A stretch of 64,000 nt of DNA. It comes from Niastella soli (GTDB taxonomy: Bacteria > Bacteroidota > Bacteroidia > Chitinophagales > Chitinophagaceae). The notes below the pieces were generated by a model. It was not told the origin of the DNA, did not search any database, and worked only from the letters and a program-made list of their open reading frames with translations. The position numbers were made by a program, and so were the translations under genes. The DNA is taken from assembly GCF_017742245.1 (NCBI RefSeq), contig NZ_JAGHKO010000004.1, positions 1,054,001-1,118,000 on the forward strand. The letters run 5' to 3'. This document shows positions 1-8,710 of the stretch, in pieces. Each line of letters opens with the position of its first letter. Within the stretch, counting starts at the first letter, position 1.

Positions 1-2
1 GG

Positions 3-1065
<1,063 letters not shown>

Positions 1066-1067
<2 letters not shown>

Positions 1068-1097
1068 TTGACGGGTTAACCAGTTGACCAGTTAACA
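1066..1097. repeat. Degenerate 8-bp tandem repeat, 4 units
   Basis: Four units (AGTTGACG, GGTTAACC, AGTTGACC, AGTTAACA) begin inside the katG stop codon. The same octamer family recurs at 34010-34049. Confidence 0.6.
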
Positions 1098-1103
1098 AGC
1101 GCG

Positions 1104-1136
1104 AACGTCCACTCGATACATCGGGAGGACGTTTTT
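1104..1136 (+). terminator. Rho-independent terminator of katG
   Basis: The stem AACGTCC / GGACGTT encloses a second short stem (CGAT / ATCG) and runs into a T tract, 37 bp after the katG stop. Confidence 0.7.
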
Positions 1137-1154
1137 GCTTTTTAGACCTACATG

Positions 1155-1186
1155 CTTGCACTTGCGCCTGTGTACGCGTATATTTG
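1155..1186 (+). promoter_or_regulatory. Bacteroidota-type promoter for the ELWKSDGT-repeat gene
   Basis: A perfect -7 element TATATTTG lies at 1179-1186 with TTG at 1156-1158, 20 bp upstream. This matches the known Bacteroidota consensus TTTG-N19/21-TAnnTTTG. It predicts a leader of about 100 nt, which contains a CTACCA...GGTAG inverted repeat near 1201-1221. Confidence 0.5.
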
Positions 1187-1295
1187 TGATTTTTAATGGA
1201 CTACCATTAATTCCCTGGTAGTTCAACATAATCCAATATCGTATATTTTCGATCCGGGCCCGTTAGCCGGTAAAACACACAACCCCTACAACCAC

Positions 1296-4200
1296 ATGCG
1301 ATTACACGTTCGCCCTTTACTGGCGATGCTTGCTTGCATCCCGGCTCTTTTGCACGCGCAAACTTTTTCGGTTCCCAGGTATATTGGAAATACGCAGCAA
1401 AGCTCAAATCCTGCCCGTTTTGCGGTAATGAATGGCGTTACCTATTTTGCAGCCACCGATGGAATTAATGGAACGGAATTATGGCGTACCGATGGTACTG
1501 CTGCTGGTACAGTACTGGTAAAAGATATTAATCCCGGCTCCTCCAACTCCATCAATTCTAACCTTTTTGCTATCAATAACACGCTGTATTTTGCCGCCTC
1601 CGATGGCACTAACGGAACGGAATTATGGAAGTCAGACGGTACAGCTGCAGGTACTGTTATGGTGAAGGATATAAATCCAGGTTCGGCCAATTCTAATATC
1701 ACCCAATTTGTTGCGTTAAATGGCATTGTATACTTTTCTGCCATTACGGCTAATGAAGGCCAGGAATTGTGGCGTAGTGATGGCACCAATGCAGGCACCT
1801 ATATAGTAATTGACCTATGGCCTGGCAACATCGGTTCCCCTATAACAGGACTGACCGAGCTAAATGGCGCCCTGTACTTTTCAGGAAACGATGGTTTATT
1901 GGGTCAGGAACTATATAAAACCGATGGTACAGCCGCAGGAACGGTGCTAATAAAAGATATCATCGGAGGTATCACTGGTAGTAATCCAACCGGAATTGTA
2001 AATGTAAATGGCACCTTGTTTTTTTCAGCACAGCCAGTGGCCGGACAAACGCAGTTATGGAAAAGCGATGGTACCGCCGCAGGTACCGTAATGCTTACCA
2101 GTACCGCGGGTTCCGGCGCCAATCCAGTTAATTTAACCAACGTGAACGGCACCTTATTTTTTGCCGCAACTGAAACTACCACAGGTACTGAGCTTTGGAA
2201 AAGTGATGGTACGCCTGCAGGTACCGTAAGCGTAAAAGATATTTATCCCGGTACCAACAGTTCCAATTGCACCAACCTCTTTAATATGAACGGGACGCTG
2301 TACTTTTCCGCAATTGACGGTACTACTGGCCAGGAACTGTGGAAATCGGATGGCACAGCAGGAGGCACTGTTTTAATAAAAGATATTAACCCGGGTACCA
2401 ATGCCAATAATAGCAGCCCGGCATCCTTTACTGCCGCGAACGGTGTATGTTTCTTTTCGGCCATGGATGGCACCAACGGGATTGAATTATGGAAAACCGA
2501 TGGTACCGATGCCGGCACTACACTGATAAAAAATATCAATATCCAAAACGCCAATTCCAGCCCTGGTAATTTGGTCAATAACAATGGGGTTATCTATTTT
2601 AGCGCTACCGAGGTATCTTCAGGCACTGAATTATGGAAATCGGATGGTACGGCTGCAGGCACCATAATGGTAAAGAATATCAACAGAATAGGTTCAGGTG
2701 GCACTGCACTCAATTTAACTGATGTGAATGGTACGCTGTTTTTCCAGGACAATGATAGTTATGGACAGGAATTATGGAAGTCGGACGGCACCGAGGCAGG
2801 CACCATTATGGTAAAAGACATTAATGTAGGCAGCGCAAATTCTACGCCCGCCAATCTTTATAATTTCAATGGCACACTCTATTTTCAGGCAAATGATGGC
2901 ACAAATGGGGTGGAATTATGGAAATCTGACGGTACGGAAGCCGGCACTGTGCTGGTAAAAGATATAAACCCCAACGGGGCGGGCTCCCAGCCTGGCAATT
3001 TTACCAACGTTAACGGGACGCTGTTTTTCACTGCTAATACAGCCGCAGCCGGTGTGGAGTTATGGAAAACGGATGGCACCACCGCCGGCACGGTGCAGGT
3101 AGCGGATATCTGGTCTGGTAACAACAGTTCTTCTCCAACAAACCTGGTAAATTTAAATGGCACCGTTTATTTCGTCGCCAGGACTACAGCAGCCGGCCTT
3201 GAATTATGGAAAAGCGATGGCACCAGCGCAGGTACCGTAATGGTAACAGATATTTATCCCGGCAACACCTCTTCAAACATTAATTATCTGACAGTAATAA
3301 ATGGCACACTGTGGTTTCAGGCAAGGAATGCTACAACCACCGGAACGGAATTGTGGAAAAGCGATGGTACTGCGGCCGGCACGGTGATGGTAAAAGACAT
3401 TAATACCAACGCTAACGGTTCTTCCTTGCCCCAATATTTTACAGGCATTGGTAATATCGTTTATTTTTCCGCACAAGATGCCGTTTCGGGAATAGAGCTA
3501 TGGAAAACCGATGGAACAACAGCCGGGACCGTACTGGTAAAGGATATTAATACCTCAGGCAGTTCCACTCCTGCCCTTCTTGTAAACATAAATGACATCC
3601 TGTATTTTACTGCCAATACCCCAGCCAGTGGTACGGAGCTTTGGAAAAGCGACGGTACAGCTGCTGGCACTGTACTGATAAAAAATTTAGATGGATCAGC
3701 TTCCAGCTCAACCCCCATCAATTTAACCAATATACGCGGCACCCTGTATTTTACAGGCACAGATGCTGTTAATGGTTATGAACTATGGAAAAGCGATGGC
3801 ACCAGCGCCGGCACGGCGATGGTCCAGGACATGAATCCGAATGGGAACAGCAGTAACCCCAGCCCCATTGTGTTGAGCGGTGCTAATATTTTTACGGCAG
3901 CAGTCGATGCCAATGGAACTACCCAGCTATGGGTAGCTACAGCCCCCATTCCATTGCCACTGCACCTGCTATCGATGAACGCCCGTGAATATAATGGTGA
4001 TGGTATCTTACACTGGCAAACAACCGCAGAAGAGAATACCAGTCATTTTGAGATCGAGCGCAGCATGGATGGTAAAAGCTTTTCGCGCATTGGCAGCCTT
4101 GCAACAACAGGCGGCGTAATGCTTACCAACAATTATTCCTATGTTGATAAGAACATCAGTCAATTGGGCGTACAGAAAATATATTACCGGTTAAAAACTG

Positions 4201-4511
4201 TTGATGTAGATGGTCGCTATAGTTATTCGGGCATTGTTTCCATTGCGCTTAACGCAAATGCAGCAACGGTCCGGGTATACCCCAACCCCGCACAACAGAC
4301 TGCACATATTCAGGTTAGTGTGTTGGAGAAAACAACCGTGCAGATGCAGGTAACTGATCTCAGCGGTCACACTATTATAAACAAGCGCTATGCACTGGAA
4401 GCGGGCAGCAACCTGCTAAATGTTCCGGTAAATAACTTAAGCACCGGCATTTATACAGTTACTATTTCAGGTAATGGTATTCGCAGCCAGGTGCAGCTGG
4501 TAAAAGAATAA
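1296..4511 (+). CDS. Secreted ELWKSDGTxAGT-repeat protein with T9SS sorting domain
   Basis: A 1071-residue exported protein of unknown function. Residues 1-21 form a signal peptide ending HAQ. From about residue 25 to 890 there are 17 clear repeats of about 47-50 residues centred on ELW(K/R)(S/T)DGTxAGTxxVKDI, plus a degenerate last copy (TTQLWVATAP). Repeats of this kind are usually annotated as beta-propeller-like ELWxxDGT repeats. A beta-sandwich-like linker (LLSMNAREYNGDGILHWQT) follows, then a type A T9SS sorting domain at about residues 995-1071, starting VRVYPNPAQQ and ending with a short basic tail. It is therefore probably released or anchored on the cell surface by T9SS. No enzymatic motif is seen. 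It stands alone between katG and a bidirectional terminator. Confidence 0.9.
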   Translation: MRLHVRPLLAMLACIPALLHAQTFSVPRYIGNTQQSSNPARFAVMNGVTYFAATDGINGTELWRTDGTAAGTVLVKDINPGSSNSINSNLFAINNTLYFAASDGTNGTELWKSDGTAAGTVMVKDINPGSANSNITQFVALNGIVYFSAITANEGQELWRSDGTNAGTYIVIDLWPGNIGSPITGLTELNGALYFSGNDGLLGQELYKTDGTAAGTVLIKDIIGGITGSNPTGIVNVNGTLFFSAQPVAGQTQLWKSDGTAAGTVMLTSTAGSGANPVNLTNVNGTLFFAATETTTGTELWKSDGTPAGTVSVKDIYPGTNSSNCTNLFNMNGTLYFSAIDGTTGQELWKSDGTAGGTVLIKDINPGTNANNSSPASFTAANGVCFFSAMDGTNGIELWKTDGTDAGTTLIKNINIQNANSSPGNLVNNNGVIYFSATEVSSGTELWKSDGTAAGTIMVKNINRIGSGGTALNLTDVNGTLFFQDNDSYGQELWKSDGTEAGTIMVKDINVGSANSTPANLYNFNGTLYFQANDGTNGVELWKSDGTEAGTVLVKDINPNGAGSQPGNFTNVNGTLFFTANTAAAGVELWKTDGTTAGTVQVADIWSGNNSSSPTNLVNLNGTVYFVARTTAAGLELWKSDGTSAGTVMVTDIYPGNTSSNINYLTVINGTLWFQARNATTTGTELWKSDGTAAGTVMVKDINTNANGSSLPQYFTGIGNIVYFSAQDAVSGIELWKTDGTTAGTVLVKDINTSGSSTPALLVNINDILYFTANTPASGTELWKSDGTAAGTVLIKNLDGSASSSTPINLTNIRGTLYFTGTDAVNGYELWKSDGTSAGTAMVQDMNPNGNSSNPSPIVLSGANIFTAAVDANGTTQLWVATAPIPLPLHLLSMNAREYNGDGILHWQTTAEENTSHFEIERSMDGKSFSRIGSLATTGGVMLTNNYSYVDKNISQLGVQKIYYRLKTVDVDGRYSYSGIVSIALNANAATVRVYPNPAQQTAHIQVSVLEKTTVQMQVTDLSGHTIINKRYALEAGSNLLNVPVNNLSTGIYTVTISGNGIRSQVQLVKE

Positions 4512-4529
4512 TCAAGGCCCTTAACTTAT

Positions 4530-4568
4530 AAAAAAACCTCCCCATGATACTGTGAGGAGGTTTTTTTT
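4530..4568. terminator. Bidirectional Rho-independent terminator
   Basis: AAAAAACCTCC and GGAGGTTTTTT form a perfect stem with A and T tracts on either side. It lies between two convergent genes. Confidence 0.85.
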
Positions 4569-4611
4569 ATCTGATTCGCCAGATAGCCTTTACTTGATAT
4601 TTTTCCTGCAG

Positions 4612-4797
4612 CTAGGAGAACATGCACGGATGCTTGTGTTCTTTTTTCTTTTCGATCTTTTGTTCCTGTTTTACCGGAGCCTTTTCCTTTTGAGTTCTGT
4701 TTGTCCAGTTTAATCTGGCATATGCTACCGCACCTAAAAGGGCAAGTAGTACAACAATCACTACAGCTCGTTTCATAACCCGGAATTTAATTCTCAT
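4612..4797 (-). CDS. Small single-pass membrane protein
   Basis: A 61-residue protein, unrecognised. A basic N-terminus (MRIKFRVMKR) is followed by one hydrophobic helix (residues 9-26, AVVIVVLLALLGAVAYA) and a highly charged Lys/Glu/Gln tail ending KHPCMFS. A shorter start at the internal Met (4776) is equally possible. It lies just before a terminator shared with the convergent gene, which supports it being a real transcription unit. No function can be assigned. Confidence 0.55.
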   Translation of the reverse strand: MRIKFRVMKRAVVIVVLLALLGAVAYARLNWTNRTQKEKAPVKQEQKIEKKKEHKHPCMFS

Positions 4798-4852
4798 AAG
4801 TTACGATAAACAGCACAGGTTTCCCTATTTATTGTATGAATGGTAACAATAA

Positions 4853-4898
4853 TAAAAACATGCTTCACCTCTGCTGAGCCGAGGGGGAAGCATGTTTC
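4853..4898 (-). terminator. Rho-independent terminator of the lipoprotein gene
   Basis: On the minus strand, AAACATGCTTC and GAAGCATGTTT form an 11-bp stem followed by T residues, 25 bp after the stop at 4923. Confidence 0.8.
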
Positions 4899-4922
4899 AA
4901 CTACTCAAGATATCGTGAACAA

Positions 4923-5750
4923 TTAAGGAACTGCTGTTACCGTATTCTGGTTAACTATAGGCCATACGCCGGGTGTTGGCACACTCACCCCTTTGGTGTT
5001 GCCACGCTTTGCAGAGTCGGGGCCAAAATAATAAAGCGGCCAGCCTTTAAAAGTAACCTGGTTCCTTCCGAATACACTTGTCTTATTAAAGTCGGCCGTA
5101 TTAAAGGTAGAAGGTATACTTTGCTGCATCAACGAATCAATAGGCCAGGTACCGTTATTGCTGAAATCTGACTTGGTATATTTATTCGTATTAAGCCTGT
5201 CGTTTGCGAACGCATATAGAGTGCGGCCATAGGCATCAGTGAGGTAGGGAGTTATTTCATCACCTTCCACATACTTACTGGTATAGTGCTTTGTATCTCT
5301 ACCAATTAACTGGGTATAGGCCAGCATGATGGAATAATCAGGTTTGGCAGTGAACCATTTACCGCCCACTCCTTCGCCTTTTACATCGCCTTTTGTTGAA
5401 TCCTTTACATAGTAATACAAGGGCCAGCCTTTGTATGTTGATTGGGGTGATCCATCTGCGCGGGTAATGGTGCCAAAATCAGTAGCGGTGAGGCCTGCAG
5501 GAAGATCCGGCGTTTCTACAAAATAAGGTGGCCAGTTGGTGGCGCAACCGCCGCTACAGGCCGATTGCCCGTTGGCATCCATTGAATAGAAATAGAGCGT
5601 TTTGCCTTTACCATCGGTGATGATGGTACCCAACTTAGCATCTGATGTCAATTTGAAATTATTAGGATCAGGATGTTCTTCCGCTTTATGGGTACAGGCA
5701 GCAGTTAGCAATAACAGGCCACCCCCTATCAGGAGCATGGATCGTTTCAT
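4923..5750 (-). CDS. Lipoprotein with two secreted-repeat (PF03640-type) units
   Basis: A 275-residue lipoprotein. The signal peptide ends in the lipobox LTAAC at residues 15-19. Two copies of the repeat often annotated as secreted repeat of unknown function or Lipoprotein_15 follow: residues about 45-145 (GKTLYFYSMDANG, CATNWPPY, TYKGWPLYYYVKDS) and about 165-270 (GRTLYAFANDR, NNGTWPIDS, TFKGWPLYYFGPDS). The paired GWPLYY motifs mark the units. The family is found in periplasmic or surface lipoproteins, sometimes near electron-transfer or copper proteins, but nothing here defines a substrate. The upstream region carries a perfect 20-bp palindrome. Confidence 0.88.
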   Translation of the reverse strand: MKRSMLLIGGGLLLLTAACTHKAEEHPDPNNFKLTSDAKLGTIITDGKGKTLYFYSMDANGQSACSGGCATNWPPYFVETPDLPAGLTATDFGTITRADGSPQSTYKGWPLYYYVKDSTKGDVKGEGVGGKWFTAKPDYSIMLAYTQLIGRDTKHYTSKYVEGDEITPYLTDAYGRTLYAFANDRLNTNKYTKSDFSNNGTWPIDSLMQQSIPSTFNTADFNKTSVFGRNQVTFKGWPLYYFGPDSAKRGNTKGVSVPTPGVWPIVNQNTVTAVP

Positions 5751-5785
5751 GTTAGAATTTTAATTTAATAGTTATGGTTAACGTA

Positions 5786-5805
5786 TTTGCAGAGCGCTCT
5801 GCAAA
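5786..5805. promoter_or_regulatory. Perfect 20-bp palindrome upstream of lipoprotein gene
   Basis: TTTGCAGAGCGCTCTGCAAA is self-complementary over all 20 bases. It lies 36 bp upstream of the lipoprotein start (minus) and 157 bp upstream of the BrkB gene (plus), which suits an operator for a dimeric regulator. The regulator is unknown. A second, smaller dyad (CTGGTT/AACCAG) follows at 5815-5832. Confidence 0.45.
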
Positions 5806-5961
5806 CAAAACCTTCTGGTTATTAGCAACCAGATACGCTAAATTGTTAATGCGGGTTTCCTTGACCAGATAAAAAAATTAAAAAGCCCTTAAACTGGGGA
5901 TATCTTTCGTTAAAAGGGCATGGTATAATTTTTTAGGTAATACTATCCAGGGTCTGAACCG

Positions 5962-6915
5962 ATGAAGCAATTAAAGAACATAGGAAAAGCACTGGTGCAG
6001 TGTTTCAAAAATTTGATGGATGACAAGCTCCTCAAATTGAGTGCCTCACTTGCCTATACCACCGTATTTTCCTTTGGGCCTTTGCTGGTAGTTGTTATTT
6101 TTTTATGCAGTATTTTTTTGGGGCAGGAAGCTGTACAGGGGAGAATTTATGATCAAATGAAACAGTTTGTAGGCCCTGATGCGGCGCTTCAACTGCAAGA
6201 CATTATAAAGAATGCTTCTCTAAGCGGTAAAGGCACTACAGCGGCCGTAATTGGCATAGTGACCCTTATATTCAGTGCAACGGCCGTATTTGCTGAAATA
6301 CAGGACTCTATCAATACCATCTGGGGCTTTAAGGCAAAACCGAAAAAAGGGTTATGGCTTTTCCTCAGGACCCGGTTCTTATCTTTTTCTCTTGTCATTA
6401 GCCTTGGCTTTTTATTGCTGGTGTCACTTGCAGTAACTACCATTGTGGAAGGGCTGAGCGACCGCCTTAAAAGCCACTTCCCTGATGTTACGGTCGTTAT
6501 CTTCTATATTTTAAACCTGGTGATCTCCTTTTTAGTGATCACCGCCCTGTTCCTGATGATCTTTAAAGTACTACCCGATGCAAAAACCAAATGGAAAGAT
6601 GTGCTGCCTGGCGCCATTGCCTCCAGCGTGTTGTTTATGATAGGTAAATTTGGCATCAGCTTTTATATTGGTCAAAGCAAGATCGGCACCACATATGGGG
6701 CGGCAGGTTCATTGGTGATCTTGTTATTATGGGTATATTATTCTGCCATTATTTTATACCTGGGCGCTGAGTTTGCAAAAGCATGGAGTGCACAAAAAGG
6801 CACCTACCTCCATCCCAATGATTATGCAGTGGCGTTGAAGAAGATTGAAATAGAAACAGACAAAGATCATAATACTACAGTAAAAGAAATTAATAAACAA
6901 CCCGATGTTAAATAA
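5962..6915 (+). CDS. YihY/BrkB-family inner-membrane protein
   Basis: A 317-residue polytopic membrane protein of the YihY/BrkB (virulence factor BrkB, formerly RNase BN) family. Six hydrophobic segments are visible at about residues 30-54, 92-112, 138-162, 178-203, 215-233 and 245-268. Family signatures include LSASLAYTTVFSFGPLLVV near the N-terminus, FAEIQDSINTIWGF in the middle, and KIGTTYGAAGSLVILLLWVYY before the last helix. The C-terminus is charged and cytoplasmic. The molecular activity of the family is not established; ribonuclease activity was disproved. It is monocistronic, convergent with the next gene. Confidence 0.93.
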   Translation: MKQLKNIGKALVQCFKNLMDDKLLKLSASLAYTTVFSFGPLLVVVIFLCSIFLGQEAVQGRIYDQMKQFVGPDAALQLQDIIKNASLSGKGTTAAVIGIVTLIFSATAVFAEIQDSINTIWGFKAKPKKGLWLFLRTRFLSFSLVISLGFLLLVSLAVTTIVEGLSDRLKSHFPDVTVVIFYILNLVISFLVITALFLMIFKVLPDAKTKWKDVLPGAIASSVLFMIGKFGISFYIGQSKIGTTYGAAGSLVILLLWVYYSAIILYLGAEFAKAWSAQKGTYLHPNDYAVALKKIEIETDKDHNTTVKEINKQPDVK

Positions 6916-6917
6916 AA

Positions 6918-6947
6918 CAGGCCGCACCCTGTTCAGATGCGACCTTT
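6918..6947. terminator. Probable bidirectional terminator
   Basis: AGGCCGCA and TGCGACCT pair with one mismatch across an 11-nt loop, flanked by A and T stretches, between convergent stops at 6915 and 6960. Confidence 0.5.
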
Positions 6948-6959
6948 ATTGCTCATTAA

Positions 6960-7178
6960 TTATTTATTGTCTTCCTCTTCCCCTTCCCCATCAACATACT
7001 CTTCTCCTTTTTCATCTATAGCCTTTCTTTCTTTATTCAGCAGGGAACTGAGCGGTCCTTTCATATTTTCCTGGGGATCAGTTTTATGAAGCGTTTCAGG
7101 ATCGGGTTGTGAAACCGGGTTGTCTTTCTTTTCCTGATCCTTGTTGAGATCCTTCTTTTTATTGTCTTCCATAATCAA
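6960..7178 (-). CDS. Small, highly charged soluble protein
   Basis: A 72-residue hydrophilic protein with no hydrophobic segment. It is rich in Lys, Asp and Glu, with an acidic tail (YVDGEGEEEDNK), and is probably disordered. A start at the third residue (Met, 7172) is also possible. No family is recognised. Codon use looks normal and it sits between two plausible transcription boundaries. Small charged proteins of this kind in Bacteroidota are often stress-related, but nothing in the sequence proves that. Confidence 0.6.
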   Translation of the reverse strand: MIMEDNKKKDLNKDQEKKDNPVSQPDPETLHKTDPQENMKGPLSSLLNKERKAIDEKGEEYVDGEGEEEDNK

Positions 7179-7262
7179 GCTTTACCCTGATCACGAAAAA
7201 AATTATGCCACCCTACCTCTTATAATACACGTTATATGTTTGAACAAGTAGCGAATCATCAT

Positions 7263-7361
7263 TTAATATATTCGTGGGGAATTTTTCATCAAATACAATA
7301 CTAATGCGCAGCAACTGATGAAAATAACTACAAAGAACCACTTATTAAAAGACAAACTCAT
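7263..7361 (-). CDS. Possible 32-residue membrane peptide
   Basis: A short frame, ATG to TAA, encodes MSLSFNKWFFVVIFISCC followed by ALVLYLMKNSPRIY: one hydrophobic helix with a basic tail. It lies alone in the interval 7179-7478. Its only support is the typical single-pass composition, so chance is possible. Confidence 0.25.
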   Translation of the reverse strand: MSLSFNKWFFVVIFISCCALVLYLMKNSPRIY

Positions 7362-7478
7362 ATTTAGTTTCTTAGGGGTAAGACAAAGCTAATATTCCAT
7401 TTTAATATGTGCAAGCGAACGTACGAGGCCGATAATGATCATGATATTTCACTATCTTCCAATATCAAACGCTTTTAT

Positions 7479-8645
7479 ATGGCATCAGTAAACAGAAGAG
7501 ACTTCCTGAAAAATTCCGGATTAGCCACCTTACCTATGTTGGTTGCCAACCCTGTTTTGGCGGCCATGAATACCGGCCACCAACAACCGGCACCACCAGC
7601 CACACAAGTGATCAAATTCATGGGCGATGGTGAAATGTTTGAACCAACCGAATACCTGAACATTTTACAGCAGGCAACCATTGTGCGGGATTCCTATGGT
7701 GCCGGCGGATCAGTGGAAGCGCTGGAAAAAAAGTTTGCTGGGATAACCGGTAAGGAAAAAGCCATTTATATGCCAAGCGGCACTATGGCCAATCAACTGG
7801 CCATTGCCGTATTGAGTGGTGAGAACAGCAAGGTGTTTGTACAGGAAACCAGCCATGTTTACCGGGATGAAGCCGATGCGGCACAAGCTGTTTTTCAAAA
7901 AAGACTGATGCCGCTGGCAAAGGATGAACCATTTTTTACTGCGCAACAATTACAGACAGCGGTAGAAGCCCTTCCTTCAGAGGAGGTATTTAAAACCGGC
8001 GTGGGTGCCGTATCGATAGAGAACCCCGTTCGGCGAAGTAGCGGACGAATGGTGCCTCTTGAAGAATTAAGAAAGATCAGCACCTATTGCCGCGCCAACA
8101 ATATAAAGCTGCATTTCGACGGGGCCAGGATCTATATGGCGGCTGCCTGGTCGGGCGTATCTATAAAAGAATATGCCTCGTTGTGTGATACGTTCTATAT
8201 TTCATTGTATAAATACTTTGGCGCTGCAGGCGGCGCTGTACTGTGTGGCGATAAAGCCGTAATTGATAAAATGCCGCACCTGATAAAAGTGCATGGCGGT
8301 AGCATGTATGGTAATTGGACCAATGCCGCCATGGTCCTGTATCGCCTGGAAGGTTTTGAAGACCGCATGAAAAGTACCGTACAAAAAGCCAATGAGCTTT
8401 TTGACGCATTAAATAAGATCTCCGGCATAACGATCAAAGCTTTGCCGGGTGGCACCAATACATACGCTTTTGCGTTATCGCCTAAAATAGAGATCACCAA
8501 ACTAAGAGATGCATTAAATACGAATTATAATATCCGCATCGGTAGGGTGAACGAAAAAAACGAAGGCTTTTTAACAGTAAATGAAACCCTGCTGTACCAG
8601 GACAATAACTACATCATCAATGCATTTAAGAAATGTATAGGATGA
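7479..8645 (+). CDS. Tat-exported threonine-aldolase / beta-eliminating-lyase-like PLP enzyme
   Basis: A fold type I PLP enzyme. The start at 7479 is preferred because it puts a twin-arginine signal at the N-terminus (MASVNRRDFLKNSGLATLPM, then a hydrophobic stretch ending VLAA). A start at 7407 would add 24 unlikely residues. The mature part follows the threonine aldolase pattern: GDGEMFEPTEY, RDSYGAGGSVEALEKKFA, YMPSGTMANQLAIAV, a substrate-side IENPVRRSSGRMVPL, the PLP-contacting Asp in LHFDGARIY, and the Schiff-base Lys in SLYKYFGAAGGAVL. The length (388 residues) suits the family. Known reaction: glycine/acetaldehyde-forming cleavage of threonine or related beta-hydroxy amino acids. Tat export of such an enzyme is unusual. 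It is a single gene followed by a strong terminator. Confidence 0.88.
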   Translation: MASVNRRDFLKNSGLATLPMLVANPVLAAMNTGHQQPAPPATQVIKFMGDGEMFEPTEYLNILQQATIVRDSYGAGGSVEALEKKFAGITGKEKAIYMPSGTMANQLAIAVLSGENSKVFVQETSHVYRDEADAAQAVFQKRLMPLAKDEPFFTAQQLQTAVEALPSEEVFKTGVGAVSIENPVRRSSGRMVPLEELRKISTYCRANNIKLHFDGARIYMAAAWSGVSIKEYASLCDTFYISLYKYFGAAGGAVLCGDKAVIDKMPHLIKVHGGSMYGNWTNAAMVLYRLEGFEDRMKSTVQKANELFDALNKISGITIKALPGGTNTYAFALSPKIEITKLRDALNTNYNIRIGRVNEKNEGFLTVNETLLYQDNNYIINAFKKCIG

Positions 8646-8663
8646 TCCTAATTTATAAGTTTT

Positions 8664-8700
8664 TAAAGCGGGCAGACCTGTCGATCTGCCCGCTTTATTT
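8664..8700. terminator. Bidirectional Rho-independent terminator
   Basis: AAAGCGGGCAGA and TCTGCCCGCTTT form a 12-bp perfect stem with an 8-nt loop between convergent genes ending at 8645 and 8711. Confidence 0.9.
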
Positions 8701-8710
8701 TTAATGAACG

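Noticed and set aside
1442..3760. Series of minus-strand frames with repeated VPAAVPS and FHNS motifs
   Set aside because: They are the antisense reading of the ELWKSDGT repeats (TVPAAVPS is antisense of DGTAAGT) and repeat with the same period.
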